From Pseudidiomarina donghaiensis (GTDB lineage: Bacteria; Pseudomonadota; Gammaproteobacteria; Enterobacterales; Alteromonadaceae), in the NCBI RefSeq assembly GCF_900116895.1, contig NZ_FPCF01000007.1, forward strand, positions 28,397 through 92,396: a stretch of 64,000 bases of DNA, read 5' to 3'. The notes beneath the pieces were generated by a model. The model did no database searches and was not told the DNA's origin. It was given only the letters and a program-made list of their open reading frames with translations. The position numbers were made by a program, and so were the translations under genes. Below, in pieces: positions 30,873 through 44,179 of this stretch. Numbering within the stretch: position 1 is the first letter of the stretch; every line of letters begins with the position of its first letter.

Positions 30873-33543
30873 GCATTTGGCGTAACACGTAGTGCAGAAT
30901 GCCGCCGCTACGGTAGTACTCCAGTTCATTTCCAGTATCAATGCGGCATTTCACCTCAAACTCAGCCGTTGAACCGTCGGCTTTCTTGGCTTGAACTTTC
31001 AGCATTTGGCCTGGTTTCAGGTTGTCGTTAATGCCGACAATGCTAATTTGTTCGTCACCTTTTAAGCCGTGCGCTTGTACGCCTTCGCCATCCATAAACT
31101 GCAATGGCAACACACCCATGCCCACTAAGTTAGAACGGTGAATACGCTCGAAGCTTTCGGCAATAACCGCTTTCACGCCTAACAAGGTGGTGCCTTTGGC
31201 AGCCCAGTCACGGCTGGAGCCGGTACCGTACTCTTTACCGGCCAACACCACCAATGGCGTTTGTTCTTTCTGATACAACATAGCGGCGTCGTAAATCGAC
31301 ATTTCTTTGCCGCTTGGCACATGACGGGTGTAACCGCCTTCAACGCCATCAAGCATTTGGTTTTTTATGCGAATATTGGCAAAGGTACCGCGCATCATCA
31401 CTTCGTGGTTACCACGACGCGAACCGTACGAGTTAAAGTCTTTCACCGCCACGCCATTTTCTTGCAAGTACTTACCCGCTGGCGAGTCAGGCTTAATGGA
31501 ACCTGCTGGTGAAATGTGGTCGGTGGTAATGGTGTCACCAAATACCGCTAACACACGTGCGTCGTTAACATCACCAAGGCCTGCCAATGGTTTGTCGATG
31601 CCAATGAAATACGGCGGATTCTTCACGTAGGTTGAGTCATCGCTCCAGTTGTAGGTTTTACCCTCACCAATTGGAATAGAGCGCCACTCGTCATCGCCTT
31701 TAAATACTTCACCATATTCGCGGCGGAACATGTCGCCATCCACAAACTGTACCGCTTCAGCAATTTCACTGCTGCTTGGCCAAATGTCTTTTAAGTACAC
31801 CGGGTTACCGTTTTGATCGTCGCCTAATGGGTCTTTGCTCAAATCAATACGGGTTGTACCGGCCAACGCATAGGCAACCACCAAGGGCGGCGACGCCAAC
31901 CAGTTGGCTTTCACGTCTTGGTGAATACGGCCTTCAAAGTTGCGGTTACCGGAAAGCACCGACGACACTGTCAGATTACCTTCGCGAATGGCGTCAGTAA
32001 TTTCATCAGGTAACGGCCCTGAGTTACCAATACAGGTGGTACAGCCGTAACCAACAAGGTTAAAGCCAAGTTTATCGAGGTACTGGGTAAATCCGGCTTT
32101 GGCTAAGTAATCGGTCACAACCTTTGAACCAGGCGCCAGCGACGACTTCACCCAAGGTTTACGGTTTAAGCCTTTTTCAATCGCTTTTTTCGCCACTAAA
32201 CCTGCGGCCATAAGCACACTCGGGTTTGAGGTGTTGGTACACGAAGTAATCGCTGCAATTACGACGTCACCGTGTGACAAACTGTAGTCTTTACCTTTAA
32301 CCGGTACCGATTTTTCTTTTTCGGCGCCCTGCCCGCTACTTTCTAATACCAAGTCAAAGGCTGCACCTAATTGCGGCATACCCACACGGTCTTGTGGACG
32401 TTTTGGCCCTGCCAACGATGCTTCTACAGTGCTTAAATCAAGTTCTAAACTATCGGTGAATACCGGCTCGTTACCGGTTTCGCGCCACATGCCTTGCGCT
32501 TTCGCATAGGCTTCTACCAAATCAATGGTGTCTTGATCACGGCCAGAAAGTTCTAGGTAGCGCAAGGTTTCTTGGTCAACTGGGAAAAAGCCACATGTTG
32601 CGCCATATTCAGGCGCCATATTACCAATGGTGGCGCGGTCTGCTAATGGCAGGTTATCAAGGCCTGGGCCATAGAACTCGACAAATTTACCCACCACACC
32701 ATGCTTACGTAGCATTTGGGTTACGGTTAGCACTAAATCCGTTGCGGTAACGCCTTCTGGTAACTTACCGGTCATGCGGAAACCAATCACTTCAGGAATC
32801 AGCATCGACACTGGCTGGCCCAGCATCGCCGCTTCCGCTTCAATACCGCCGACACCCCAGCCTAATACACCTAGGCCGTTAATCATGGTGGTGTGCGAAT
32901 CGGTGCCGACTAAGGTATCCGGCATAACATAGGTTTTACCGTCTTGCTCTTTGGTCCAAGCTACTTTGGCTAAATACTCAAGGTTTACTTGGTGGCAAAT
33001 ACCGGTGCCTGGCGGCACCACGCGGAAGTTTTCAAAGGCATTTTGGCCCCAACGCAAAAATTGGTAACGCTCAAAGTTACGTTCCATTTCTATGCGTACG
33101 TTTTCTTTAAAGGCTTCAGGCGTGGCAAATTTATCGACCATAACCGAGTGGTCAATCACTAAATCAACCGCTGACAATGGGTTAATTTGATTCGGGTCTT
33201 GCCCAGCTTTGGCAACGGCGTCACGCATGGCGGCCAAATCAACCACGGCAGGAACGCCGGTGAAATCTTGCATGAGTACTCGCGCTGGGCGGTACTGAAT
33301 TTCGCGGTCAGACTTTCGTTCTTTTAGCCAATGACCAATGGCTTCAATATCTTCTTTGGATACCGTGCTACCGTCTTCATTACGTAGCAAGTTTTCCAAC
33401 AGCACCTTCATTGACGTTGGCAATTTGCTTACGTCGCCAATGCTTTTTAGCTGCTCAGCAGCTTTCGGTAAGCTGTGATAATGAAAGGTTTTACCGTTTA
33501 CTTCTAGCGTACTTAACGTATTCAAGCTGTCGTTGCTCGACAT
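30865..33543 (-). CDS. acnA: aconitate hydratase A
   Basis: AcnA/IRP-type aconitase, 892 residues, isomerising citrate to isocitrate. The [4Fe-4S] ligands are Cys435 (TSCTNTS) and Cys501/Cys504 ([10 protein letters not shown]). The active-site stretches DSHTTM (215-220), [12 protein letters not shown] and [10 protein letters not shown] are intact. Length is normal. Monocistronic: convergent with the SDR gene and separated by 231 bases from the divergent PAS-GGDEF gene. Confidence 0.97.
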   Translation of the reverse strand: MSSNDSLNTLSTLEVNGKTFHYHSLPKAAEQLKSIGDVSKLPTSMKVLLENLLRNEDGSTVSKEDIEAIGHWLKERKSDREIQYRPARVLMQDFTGVPAVVDLAAMRDAVAKAGQDPNQINPLSAVDLVIDHSVMVDKFATPEAFKENVRIEMERNFERYQFLRWGQNAFENFRVVPPGTGICHQVNLEYLAKVAWTKEQDGKTYVMPDTLVGTDSHTTMINGLGVLGWGVGGIEAEAAMLGQPVSMLIPEVIGFRMTGKLPEGVTATDLVLTVTQMLRKHGVVGKFVEFYGPGLDNLPLADRATIGNMAPEYGATCGFFPVDQETLRYLELSGRDQDTIDLVEAYAKAQGMWRETGNEPVFTDSLELDLSTVEASLAGPKRPQDRVGMPQLGAAFDLVLESSGQGAEKEKSVPVKGKDYSLSHGDVVIAAITSCTNTSNPSVLMAAGLVAKKAIEKGLNRKPWVKSSLAPGSKVVTDYLAKAGFTQYLDKLGFNLVGYGCTTCIGNSGPLPDEITDAIREGNLTVSSVLSGNRNFEGRIHQDVKANWLASPPLVVAYALAGTTRIDLSKDPLGDDQNGNPVYLKDIWPSSSEIAEAVQFVDGDMFRREYGEVFKGDDEWRSIPIGEGKTYNWSDDSTYVKNPPYFIGIDKPLAGLGDVNDARVLAVFGDTITTDHISPAGSIKPDSPAGKYLQENGVAVKDFNSYGSRRGNHEVMMRGTFANIRIKNQMLDGVEGGYTRHVPSGKEMSIYDAAMLYQKEQTPLVVLAGKEYGTGSSRDWAAKGTTLLGVKAVIAESFERIHRSNLVGMGVLPLQFMDGEGVQAHGLKGDEQISIVGINDNLKPGQMLKVQAKKADGSTAEFEVKCRIDTGNELEYYRSGGILHYVLRQMLK

Positions 33544-33774
33544 AGCCTAACTCCTTATCTAAACGATGCATCCTTTAAGCTTAGACACAAATTTGTGGTT
33601 CAGCCATAGCGCTTATTTATATTAACTATTTAATCACTATGGGTATTTAAAAGACAAAGATCAACCGCCTAACATATTGATGCACGACAAGTATTCGCAA
33701 CATGACTAACAATTGGTATAAGATGTCATTCTTATGTGTGGTTCAAATAATAATAACCAAACGGTGATCCAACA
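33544..33774. other. intergenic region acnA / PAS-GGDEF
   Basis: 231 AT-rich bases between divergent genes. No small gene, tRNA or strong hairpin seen; it must hold both promoters. Confidence 0.6.
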
Positions 33775-34650
33775 ATGACACACCCGAAATTAGCCACTTT
33801 TGAAGCACTCGGCGAGTACATAGACTTACTACTTGACGCGATCTGCGTGGTAAACCCGCACGGCGAGTTCATTTATGTAAGCGCCGGTGGTGAACGGGTA
33901 TTTGGCTATGTGCCGCAAGAAATGATTGGCCGTTCAATGTACGAGTTTATGCATCCCGATGACCATGAACGCACTCGCCAAGCCACTGCCGAAATTATGC
34001 AGGGAGTGGTTAAGTTTGACTTCGAAAACCGCTATATCCGCAAAAATGGCGAGGTTGCCACCATTCTTTGGTCAGCCCGCTATTCCGAGAAAGATGACTT
34101 ACGGGTAGCCGTTGCGCGTGATATCACAGCCCAGCGCCAAGTGGAACAAGAACGCCAACAACTTCTGGAAAAGCTAGAAAAGTTGGCGTTATTTGACCCG
34201 CTCACCGAGCTTCCTAACCGCAGCTATTTTTATCAACGCGCCACCCAAGCGCTAGAACATCATAGTGACATCGCCATTGTTTACATTGACTTGAACCACT
34301 TTAAAGAAATTAATGATGGCTATGGCCACGCCATTGGTGACCAAATATTGCATGCTGCAGCACAACGCATAAGTGCGTCTGTGCGCAGCCATGATACCGC
34401 AGCTCGTATTGGCGGTGACGAGTTTGTCGTGTTACTCGAGCGCATTCAGCAGCATAGTGACGCCGAGGCTATTGTGCAAAAAATTCAGCGCGCTTTGTGC
34501 CAACCCATTCAAATAGATGCACTACCCAATGTTCGGTTTGATTTAGCGGCAAGTTTTGGTATTGCCTTATCAAAGGAACTCGGTGGCGACTTACAAACGC
34601 TACTACTGCATGCAGATAATGCGATGTACAAAGCCAAACGCAACGCTTGA
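33775..34650 (+). CDS. PAS-GGDEF diguanylate cyclase
   Basis: A 291-residue cytoplasmic protein: PAS domain over ~12-120 (NPHGEFIYVSAGGERVFGYVPQEMIG) and GGDEF domain over ~130-290 with intact GGDEF at 213-217 and an inhibitory I-site RSHD five residues before it, so an active, feedback-controlled c-di-GMP synthase is expected. No membrane helices. The 231-base region upstream (shared with acnA) shows no gene. Confidence 0.93.
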   Translation: MTHPKLATFEALGEYIDLLLDAICVVNPHGEFIYVSAGGERVFGYVPQEMIGRSMYEFMHPDDHERTRQATAEIMQGVVKFDFENRYIRKNGEVATILWSARYSEKDDLRVAVARDITAQRQVEQERQQLLEKLEKLALFDPLTELPNRSYFYQRATQALEHHSDIAIVYIDLNHFKEINDGYGHAIGDQILHAAAQRISASVRSHDTAARIGGDEFVVLLERIQQHSDAEAIVQKIQRALCQPIQIDALPNVRFDLAASFGIALSKELGGDLQTLLLHADNAMYKAKRNA

Positions 34651-34703
34651 AGCGCACTATTTAAGCCTTATAATGAACTCATCAGACCAGATAAGGAAAC
34701 CCT

Positions 34704-35561
34704 ATGAGTCAGGTGTTACACGATTTATTAGACTTACTTAAACTAGAAACCATCGAGCAAGGAATTTACCGCGGTCAAAGCCAAGACTTAGGCTTCGGCG
34801 CAGTATTCGGTGGCCAAGTCATTGGTCAGGCTTTATCGGCGGCCAAAGAAACCTTACCCGAAGACCGCAAAGTGCACTCACTGCACACTTATTTTTTGCG
34901 CCCGGGAGACGCTCACAAGCCAATTGTTTACGATGTGGAAAACATTCGCGACGGCAAAAGCTTTTCAACCCGCCGCGTGCAAGCCATTCAGCATGGTAAG
35001 CCCATTTTCTACATGACTGCGTCATTTCAAATTGACGAGCCAGGTTTTGAGCACCAAGACACCATGCCTGAAGTGCCGGGGCCAGAGGGTTTAGTGTCTG
35101 ATATTGATATTTATCGTGAACACGCAGAGTTAATACCCGAGGCCATTCGTAACAAGTTTATTTGCGAAAAACCCATAGAAATGCGCTTCGTCACTGCCAA
35201 CAACCCGTTTAAGCCAGTGGTTGACGAACCGCGCCGCTATGTTTGGATTCGCGCGAACGGTGAGATGCCAGATGACCCACGCGTGCACAAGTATTTGCTG
35301 GCTTATGCGTCAGACTTTAATTTTTTGCCCACTGCATTGCAACCACATGGGCACAGCTTTGCACAGCCGAATATTCAAATGGCGACCATTGACCATTCCA
35401 TGTGGTTTCACAAAGACTTTCGCATGGACGACTGGTTGCTATACGCCATAGATAGCCCAGTAGCAACTGGCGCTCGCGGCTTAGTTCGTGGTCAGGTATT
35501 TAGTCGCGATGGCACTTTGGTAGCCTCGACCATGCAAGAAGGTGTGATGCGTAAGCGCTAG
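34704..35561 (+). CDS. tesB: acyl-CoA thioesterase II
   Basis: Double hot-dog thioesterase hydrolysing acyl-CoA esters, 285 residues as in E. coli TesB. Recognisable stretches are [31 protein letters not shown] (residues ~60-70), DHSMWFH (catalytic Asp) and the C-terminal [24 protein letters not shown] precedes the ATG. Stand-alone gene, convergent with nupC across a short hairpin. Confidence 0.95.
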   Translation: MSQVLHDLLDLLKLETIEQGIYRGQSQDLGFGAVFGGQVIGQALSAAKETLPEDRKVHSLHTYFLRPGDAHKPIVYDVENIRDGKSFSTRRVQAIQHGKPIFYMTASFQIDEPGFEHQDTMPEVPGPEGLVSDIDIYREHAELIPEAIRNKFICEKPIEMRFVTANNPFKPVVDEPRRYVWIRANGEMPDDPRVHKYLLAYASDFNFLPTALQPHGHSFAQPNIQMATIDHSMWFHKDFRMDDWLLYAIDSPVATGARGLVRGQVFSRDGTLVASTMQEGVMRKR

Positions 35562-35581
35562 GCGTTTCACCCTAGCGCTTA
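35552..35581. terminator. hairpin between convergent tesB and nupC
   Basis: An 11-bp perfect stem (35552-35562 with 35571-35581) and an 8-base loop, overlapping the tesB stop. There is no T-run on either side, so its role as a bidirectional terminator is only suggested by position between convergent genes. Confidence 0.4.
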
Positions 35582-35594
35582 GCTGACGAGCTTG

Positions 35595-36842
35595 TTAACC
35601 AAGCGTAAAGAAGAAACCAGCAATGGCGGCACTCATCATATTGGCAAGGGTTGCCGCCAATAATGCTTTTAAGCCCAAGCGCGCAATGTCATGACGACGG
35701 CTTGGTGCCATACCACCTAACCCACCAAGCAAAATTGCAATCGATGAAAAGTTAGCAAAGCCGCACAACACAAAGGTAATAATCACTTGGCTGTGCATGC
35801 TTAATTGGTCTTTGTAGTTCACAAAATCTAGGTAAGCGACGAACTCGTTAATTACCAGTTTCTGGCCAATAAAACTACCAGCCAACTGCGCTTCGTCCCA
35901 GCTGACACCAAGCACATAAGCCACCGGTTGGAAAATGTAACCAAATAGCTGTTGCAGTGATAGGTCTGGGTAACCAAACCAGCCGCCAACCCAACCAAAC
36001 ATGCCGTTAATCAGTGCAATAAGCGCCACAAACGCAATCAACATAGCACCGACATTAATGGCGAGTTGCACACCGCTTGATGCACCTGCTGCTGCGGCAT
36101 CAATCACGTTAACAGCACGGTCTTCAACCTCAACTTCATCGGTTTTGGTACTTTCACCTGCGCCGGCAATAATATTATCAATATCCTCGCGTGGCTTTTC
36201 GGTTTCAGGAATGATCATCTTGGCCATCAACAAACCAGCCGGTGCTGCCATAAAGCTGGCGGCAATAAGATATTTTAGCTCAACCCCAACACCAGCATAG
36301 CCAGCCAGCACCGAGCCTGATACCGAAGCCATACCACCCACCATCACGGCGAATAATTCTGAGCGCGTCATGCTGGCAATAAATGGGCGCACCATCATCG
36401 GTGCTTCAGTTTGACCAACAAATACGTTAGCCGCTGCTGACATAGACTCAGGACGGCTGCTGCCGATAATTTTCTGTAATGAACCACCCAAAATACGGAT
36501 AATCCACTTCATGATACCTAAGTAATACAGCACCGAAATTAATGACGAGAAAAAGACAATAACGCTTAGTACCTGAATGGCAAACACAAAGCCAAAATCG
36601 GCCGACGCTAAGCCACCAAACATGAACTGAATACCGGCGTTGGTAAACGCAATCACTTTTGCGACGCCCGAGGCGACCGCATATAAAACGTCTTGCCCAA
36701 ACGGCACATAAAGTACAAACGCACCCAGCGCTAATTGAAATGCAAATGCCCCGCCTACGGTGCGCCAGCGAATCTGTTTACGGTTACTAGAAAATAAATA
36801 AGCAACCAATAAGATGATCGCGATTCCAAGAAAACTATTCAT
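35595..36842 (-). CDS. nupC: NupC-family concentrative nucleoside transporter
   Basis: A 415-residue CNT-family inner-membrane nucleoside:cation symporter. The conserved core is visible: [40 protein letters not shown] and the later [12 protein letters not shown] plus [23 protein letters not shown]. About eight helices. Co-directional with udk, 36 bases downstream, forming a nucleoside uptake and phosphorylation pair. Confidence 0.94.
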   Translation of the reverse strand: MNSFLGIAIILLVAYLFSSNRKQIRWRTVGGAFAFQLALGAFVLYVPFGQDVLYAVASGVAKVIAFTNAGIQFMFGGLASADFGFVFAIQVLSVIVFFSSLISVLYYLGIMKWIIRILGGSLQKIIGSSRPESMSAAANVFVGQTEAPMMVRPFIASMTRSELFAVMVGGMASVSGSVLAGYAGVGVELKYLIAASFMAAPAGLLMAKMIIPETEKPREDIDNIIAGAGESTKTDEVEVEDRAVNVIDAAAAGASSGVQLAINVGAMLIAFVALIALINGMFGWVGGWFGYPDLSLQQLFGYIFQPVAYVLGVSWDEAQLAGSFIGQKLVINEFVAYLDFVNYKDQLSMHSQVIITFVLCGFANFSSIAILLGGLGGMAPSRRHDIARLGLKALLAATLANMMSAAIAGFFFTLG

Positions 36843-36878
36843 AAGTAAATGCCGTTTTTGTTATCGTTATTTGTCAGA

Positions 36879-37511
36879 TTATTCAGCCAGCAACTGGCGA
36901 ATTTTTGATTTAATTAAATCGATGGCAATTTCATTGTGGCCACCACGGGTGACAACTAAATCAGCAAATTGCTTCGAAGGCAGAATAAACTCAAAAAAGG
37001 CGGGACGCACGGTTTCTTGATACTGCTCTGCTACTGACTGAATTGTACGGCCGCGTTCTTCGACATCTCGTGTCATACGACGCAGCAAACAAACATCAAG
37101 CGGCGTATCCATAAACACTGAAATATCAAATAATTTACGCAGGTTAGGATCGTTAAGCAGAAGAATACCTTCAACCATAATGACCTTCCCTGGGCTAATT
37201 TTAATGGTGTCTGGCAAGCGTGTATGGGTTTTATAACTATATTGCGGCATTTCAATCGCTTCGCCTTGACGAAGCTGCTCTAAATGCTGAACCAACAACT
37301 CATGCTCAAACGCAGACGGGTGGTCGTAGTTCGTCAACTGACGCTGCTCAAAACTCATATGACTTTGGTCACGGTAATAAGCATCTTCGGCCAATATAGC
37401 AATACCTTGCCCACCAAGCTCAGCCACGAGTTCTTGATAAACGGTTGATGCAAATAAACTTTTACCCGATGCAGATGCGCCTGCAATGGCGATGATGGTT
37501 GTTTTTCCCAC
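36879..37511 (-). CDS. udk: uridine kinase
   Basis: Pyrimidine ribonucleoside kinase phosphorylating uridine/cytidine; 210 residues as for the family. P-loop GASASGKSLFA at residues 10-20, the substrate section YDHPSAFEHELL (~62-73), and RRMTRDVEERGRT (~143-155). First gene of a likely udk-nupC operon, consistent with salvage of imported nucleosides. Confidence 0.95.
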   Translation of the reverse strand: MGKTTIIAIAGASASGKSLFASTVYQELVAELGGQGIAILAEDAYYRDQSHMSFEQRQLTNYDHPSAFEHELLVQHLEQLRQGEAIEMPQYSYKTHTRLPDTIKISPGKVIMVEGILLLNDPNLRKLFDISVFMDTPLDVCLLRRMTRDVEERGRTIQSVAEQYQETVRPAFFEFILPSKQFADLVVTRGGHNEIAIDLIKSKIRQLLAE

Positions 37512-37704
37512 GCTTAACTTCTTTCTTTTTGCCCGACAACAGCCGGGAATTATCGTCGATTAGGCGGCTAAATGGAAGCTTTGTAAAAGTTTGAACAATC
37601 TTGTTACATTTTTGCGGGGCGAATTCATAGGCTCTGTTGCCAAGGTTGGCTATGATAGCCCCACATAAATTTATTCATGTTAGGTATAAACAAGGAAACC
37701 GACT

Positions 37705-40491
37705 ATGAAATTTCGTCATACGCTAACGGCGGTTGCTGTTGCTTCTGTATTACTGACCGGCTGCCAAGCTACCGCAAACAATGCGCCAGCTACCGAATCT
37801 TCAGCCGTTGTAGCCCAACAGTTCCCGAACGTTGCCATTAACTACGAAAGCTTCACTTTAGACAATGGCTTGCGCGTTGTTGTTCATGAAGACCGCAAAG
37901 CACCAATTGTTGCGGTAAACGTTTGGTACGCCGTTGGCTCAAAAGACGAAAAACAAGGGCAAACCGGTTTTGCGCACTTATTTGAGCACTTAATGTTTAA
38001 CGGCACCGAAAACTACGATGACGAATATTTCGGCCCGTTTGAACGCGCTGGGGCTACCGACATGAACGGTACCACCAACAGTGACCGTACCAACTACTTC
38101 CAAAACGTACCAACCCCAGCGCTAGATATGGCGTTATGGATGGAATCTGACCGCATGGGCCACTTGCTTGGTGCAGTTACCCAAGCCAAGCTTGATGAGC
38201 AACGTGGCGTTGTACAAAACGAGAAGCGCCAAGGCGAAGCACAGCCTTATGGCCGCGTGTTTGGCTTCTTAGCTGAGCAAACCTTCCCTGAGGGGCACCC
38301 ATACTCGTGGTCAACCATTGGCTCGATGGAAGACTTAAATGCTGCGTCTTTAGAAGACGTGCATCAGTGGTTTAACGATTATTACGGTGCTGCCAATGCT
38401 GTGGTTGTATTGGCTGGCGACATTGACGTAGCTACTGCGAAAGAAAAAATGCAGAAGTATTTTGGCCATATTGCGCCAGGCAAGCCGCTACAGAAATTAG
38501 AAAGCTGGGTTGCGAAAAGCACCGGTACTAAGCGCGCCACCATGGAAGACAACGTGCCTGCAGCACGAGTTTATAAGCTGTGGAATACTGCTGAAATGGG
38601 TACCGCCGACTCAACTTACTTGAATTTGCTAACCAGTATTTTAGCCAGCGGCAAAAACTCGCGTTTGTATCAGCGCCTTGTTCACGAAGAGCAAATTGCC
38701 AGTATGGTTTCTGGCTTCCAGTACGAACGTACTCTTGCCGGCCAGTTTTTCGTGATTGCCGACGCCAAGCCAGGCGTTGAGCTTGAACAAATTGAAGCCA
38801 TCATTGATGAAGAGCTTGCGAAAATTATTGCCGAAGGCCCAACCGCTGAAGAACTTGCGCGCGTGAAATTCTCTGGCGTTGCTGATTTTGTTCGTGGCGC
38901 CGAACGTATTGGTGGGTTTGGTGGTAAGTCAGACTTGTTAGCCGCTGGTGAGGTTTATCACAACGACCCTGGTTTCTACAAAGCCGAGTTTGAACAACTA
39001 AAAAGCGCTACCCCGGCCGATATTCAAGCAGCCGCAAAACGCTGGTTAAGCGATGGTGCTTTTGTGCTAAACGTTGTACCGCAGCCGCGTTTCCAACCGG
39101 CAGCAGCACAAGCTGATCGTTCTAAACTGCCTGAAGTTGGTGAGTTGCCGCAGCTTGATTTGCCAGAACTAACCACCTTTACCCTATCCAACGGCCTTGA
39201 AGTTGCTTTAGCTGAGCGCCATGACGTACCTACGGTACAAATGAACTTAAGCTTTGATAGCGGCTACGCATCAGATTTCGGTGGTAAAGTGGGTACTGCG
39301 AGTTTTGCCATGAGCATGCTGCGTGAAGGCACTGCACAGCGCTCTTCACAAGACATCGCTCGTGAATTAGAAATGCTAGGCACCAACTTATACACCAACG
39401 CAGGTATCGACAGCTCGACAGTGTCAATGGACAGCTTAGTTTCAAATCTTGAGCCGAGCTTAACGATTTTTGCTGACGTAATACAAAACGCGACCTTTGC
39501 CGAAGATGAAATTGAGCGCAAACGCGGTAACTGGCTAGAAAACATTAAGAAAGAGAAAGCCTCACCAACCAGCCAGGCAATTCGTATTCTGCCAGGTTTA
39601 ATTTTTGGTGATAACCATGCTTATGGTGTGCCGTTAACCGGCTCGGGTACTGAAGCTTCAATCACGTCATTAACTCGTGATGACTTAATTAGCTACCGTA
39701 ATACATGGTTGCGCCCTGACAATGCACGCTTAGTTATTGTGGGTGCCACAACAGAAGCTGAAATTAAGCCTCTGTTAGAAGCGGCCCTCAGTAACTGGCA
39801 GGCTCCAGCGACAGCGAAGCCAACCAAGCAGTTCACCGATGTTGCTATGCAGCCACAGCAGCGCGTGTACATTATTGACCAACCCGGCGCACCACAGTCG
39901 ACTATTTTAGCGGGGCATTTGGCACCATCTGAGCGCGTTGATAACGCTGAAGCATTAGACGTGACCAATACCATTTTGGGCGGTAGCTTCACTAGCCGTA
40001 TCAACATGAACCTGCGTGAAGACAAAGGTTGGTCTTACGGTGCCCGCACTATTTGGTCTAGCTACAATGAAGCAGGCATGTTCATTACCATGGCACCGGT
40101 ACAAACGGATAAAACCAAAGAGTCAATTCAAGAAATTGTGAAAGAGTTGACCCAGTACCAAACTAAAAAGCCAGCGACGGCTGCAGAACTTGAAAAAGTG
40201 CAAATGAACAAAACTGCGAAACTGCCAGGCGCCTACGAAACCAAGGGCGCGTTGCTAAGTGCCATAGTGGGTACGTTAGATAAAGGTAAAGATATGGCAT
40301 GGTTAGAGAACTATGCCGAGCGTGTAACGTCTATTACCTTAGATGACGTGAAAGCTAACGCCAATACGCTAATTAACCCAGAGTCACTGACTTGGGTCAT
40401 TATTGGCGATGCAGCAAAAATCACTGACGACGTTCGTAGCTTGAACTTAGGTGAAGTGACCATGCTTGATAGCGATGGTAACCCGCTGTAA
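37705..40491 (+). CDS. M16-family zinc peptidase, lipoprotein with two M16 repeats
   Basis: A 928-residue exported protein. Lipobox LLTGC places lipidated Cys near residue 20. The first M16 half carries the inverted zinc motif HLFEH (about residues 93-97) and a downstream Glu region (EQRGVVQNEKRQGE); the second half (from ~490) lacks HxxEH, as usual in pitrilysin-like proteins where the C-terminal half only closes the chamber. It probably degrades peptides in the periplasm. Well supported start with AAGGA. A strong terminator follows. Confidence 0.93.
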   Translation: MKFRHTLTAVAVASVLLTGCQATANNAPATESSAVVAQQFPNVAINYESFTLDNGLRVVVHEDRKAPIVAVNVWYAVGSKDEKQGQTGFAHLFEHLMFNGTENYDDEYFGPFERAGATDMNGTTNSDRTNYFQNVPTPALDMALWMESDRMGHLLGAVTQAKLDEQRGVVQNEKRQGEAQPYGRVFGFLAEQTFPEGHPYSWSTIGSMEDLNAASLEDVHQWFNDYYGAANAVVVLAGDIDVATAKEKMQKYFGHIAPGKPLQKLESWVAKSTGTKRATMEDNVPAARVYKLWNTAEMGTADSTYLNLLTSILASGKNSRLYQRLVHEEQIASMVSGFQYERTLAGQFFVIADAKPGVELEQIEAIIDEELAKIIAEGPTAEELARVKFSGVADFVRGAERIGGFGGKSDLLAAGEVYHNDPGFYKAEFEQLKSATPADIQAAAKRWLSDGAFVLNVVPQPRFQPAAAQADRSKLPEVGELPQLDLPELTTFTLSNGLEVALAERHDVPTVQMNLSFDSGYASDFGGKVGTASFAMSMLREGTAQRSSQDIARELEMLGTNLYTNAGIDSSTVSMDSLVSNLEPSLTIFADVIQNATFAEDEIERKRGNWLENIKKEKASPTSQAIRILPGLIFGDNHAYGVPLTGSGTEASITSLTRDDLISYRNTWLRPDNARLVIVGATTEAEIKPLLEAALSNWQAPATAKPTKQFTDVAMQPQQRVYIIDQPGAPQSTILAGHLAPSERVDNAEALDVTNTILGGSFTSRINMNLREDKGWSYGARTIWSSYNEAGMFITMAPVQTDKTKESIQEIVKELTQYQTKKPATAAELEKVQMNKTAKLPGAYETKGALLSAIVGTLDKGKDMAWLENYAERVTSITLDDVKANANTLINPESLTWVIIGDAAKITDDVRSLNLGEVTMLDSDGNPL

Positions 40492-40526
40492 CACGCGTTC
40501 CACCAATGTAGTATTCTGCACCTCTT

Positions 40527-40562
40527 GCCGCTCTGCTAGCCTTGCTACAGAGCGGCTTTTTT
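40527..40562 (+). terminator. rho-independent terminator after the M16 gene
   Basis: A nine-bp GC-rich stem GCCGCTCTG/CAGAGCGGC (40527-40535 with 40548-40556), whose loop can pair further (TAGC/GCTA), is followed by six T residues. It lies 36 bases beyond the M16 stop. Confidence 0.88.
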
Positions 40563-40617
40563 ATGAGCCTTTTTTAATTTTCCGCCGTAAGGGTTAAACT
40601 ACCCTTCTCATACATGA

Positions 40618-42586
<1,969 letters not shown>

Positions 42587-42601
42587 ATGTGGTTAAATTT
42601 T

Positions 42602-42658
42602 CTGCTCCTTGCTAATGTAAATTTTACCTAAACGGTAAAACAACACGACAAGGAGCAG
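42602..42658 (+). promoter_or_regulatory. leader stem-loop burying the Shine-Dalgarno of the GGDEF-EAL gene
   Basis: CTGCTCCTTG (42602-42611) is the exact inverse complement of CAAGGAGCAG (42649-42658), which contains the AGGAG ribosome-binding site of the ATG at 42662. A second perfect 7-bp hairpin (42622-42628 with 42634-42640) lies inside. If transcribed, ribosome access would be blocked when the outer stem forms. It does not resemble the known c-di-GMP riboswitch classes. Confidence 0.5.
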
Positions 42659-42661
42659 TGT

Positions 42662-44179
42662 ATGTCGCCGCGTCGCACAGCCGCAGCCATTGCGTTTCTC
42701 TATTTATTCCTAGGCTATATCTGGATTAGCTTTTCAGATCGTTTTGTTTTTACTCTAGCCGCAGAGTCTGCTTACTTAACCCAACTGCAAACCTACAAAG
42801 GCTGGGCCTACGTTACCGTTACTGCTTTGCTGCTTTATGTACTCGCCCACCGGGCACTGCAGCGTGAGCGCAACCTTTCTGAGCGCGATGGGTTAACGCT
42901 ATTACTTAACCGTCACATGTTTGAACGCGAACTTGACAGCGAACTCGCCTATGCCAAAAACAAAGATCACAACCTCACCGTGATCATTCTTAACATAGAC
43001 GGCTTCAAACAAATTAATAGCCACGTCAACCTTGAAGCTGGCGACCGTTTTCTAGTACAGATTGCAGATATTATGCGTGACTCTTGTCATCAGCAGGCAC
43101 TATTGGCCCGTTTTGGGGGCGACGAGTTCGCCATTGCCCTGCCCGACTCACGCTGGCCTGACGCTGTGGTGCCGCTTATTCAACAAATTCAACGGCGCAT
43201 TCAACATTTGCATGTGGCAGAGGCGCCACGCTTGAATTTTTCGAGCAGCGCTGGAATTTCGTTGTACCCGCGCGACGGTTCCACCGCGAATTCACTTATT
43301 GATGCGGCGACATTAGCGTTAGATGAAGCCAAAAACTCAGATCGCGGCTCTTATAAATTATTTAATGCTGAGTTAAGTCAAATTGTTTCATCACGCGCAC
43401 AGCTGCTGCTTGACCTGAAAGAAGCCGTTGAGCAAAAACAATTAACGGTGGTTTATCAACCGCAGTTTTGCGTGCAGAAAAACATCATGACCGGGGTGGA
43501 AGTATTAGTGCGTTGGCACCACCCGAAAAAAGGCATGATACCGCCTTCTGATTTTATTCCATTGGCAGAAGAGAGTGGATTAATTTGTGCCATTACTGAC
43601 TTTGTTATGCATCAAGCTATACACGAATTAACAACCCATGAATTGCTCTATCGCGACATAAAACGGGTGTCGTTTAACGTGTCTGCCGCTGACTTTAATC
43701 ATAGTGAAAGTTGCGAGCGCTTTATTGCGAACTTATCGTCGTTACCAGGCGACTGGTCGGTGATTGAACTAGAGCTAACTGAAAGCGCTGCGCTATTAAA
43801 CTTAGAGGGCATTAAAAATGTGCTAGACGTACTGCGCCAGAGAGGGGTGCAAGTTTCGTTGGATGATTTTGGAACGGGTTACTCTTCGCTAAACACACTG
43901 CGTTTGCTGCCCATTCAAGAAGTGAAAATAGACCAAAGTTTTGTCAAAGACATTATTAAAAACAAACAAGATGCCAAGCTTGTGCGCACCATATTAGCCA
44001 TGGCACAGGCGCTTCACTTACGTGTCGTTGCTGAGGGTGTTGAAACACATGCGCAAGCTAATTACCTCATGAGCGCCGGCTGCGAAGAGTTTCAAGGTTA
44101 TTTGTATGCGCGTCCAATGTCGATTGAGCACCTCGTCACCTTTATTCGGAATCTGAAGCAGCAACGTGCGCAACCTTAA
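42662..44179 (+). CDS. membrane GGDEF-EAL c-di-GMP signalling protein
   Basis: A 505-residue protein: two N-terminal helices (~8-28 and ~47-63) bounding a tiny periplasmic loop, GGDEF domain with intact GGDEF at 152-156 but no RxxD inhibitory site, then an EAL domain whose signature is EVLVR (280-284) with the conserved DDFGTGYSSL and KIDQSF motifs. Both synthase and phosphodiesterase activity look possible. It overlaps the convergent PAS-GGDEF gene by 38 bases. Confidence 0.92.
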   Translation: MSPRRTAAAIAFLYLFLGYIWISFSDRFVFTLAAESAYLTQLQTYKGWAYVTVTALLLYVLAHRALQRERNLSERDGLTLLLNRHMFERELDSELAYAKNKDHNLTVIILNIDGFKQINSHVNLEAGDRFLVQIADIMRDSCHQQALLARFGGDEFAIALPDSRWPDAVVPLIQQIQRRIQHLHVAEAPRLNFSSSAGISLYPRDGSTANSLIDAATLALDEAKNSDRGSYKLFNAELSQIVSSRAQLLLDLKEAVEQKQLTVVYQPQFCVQKNIMTGVEVLVRWHHPKKGMIPPSDFIPLAEESGLICAITDFVMHQAIHELTTHELLYRDIKRVSFNVSAADFNHSESCERFIANLSSLPGDWSVIELELTESAALLNLEGIKNVLDVLRQRGVQVSLDDFGTGYSSLNTLRLLPIQEVKIDQSFVKDIIKNKQDAKLVRTILAMAQALHLRVVAEGVETHAQANYLMSAGCEEFQGYLYARPMSIEHLVTFIRNLKQQRAQP

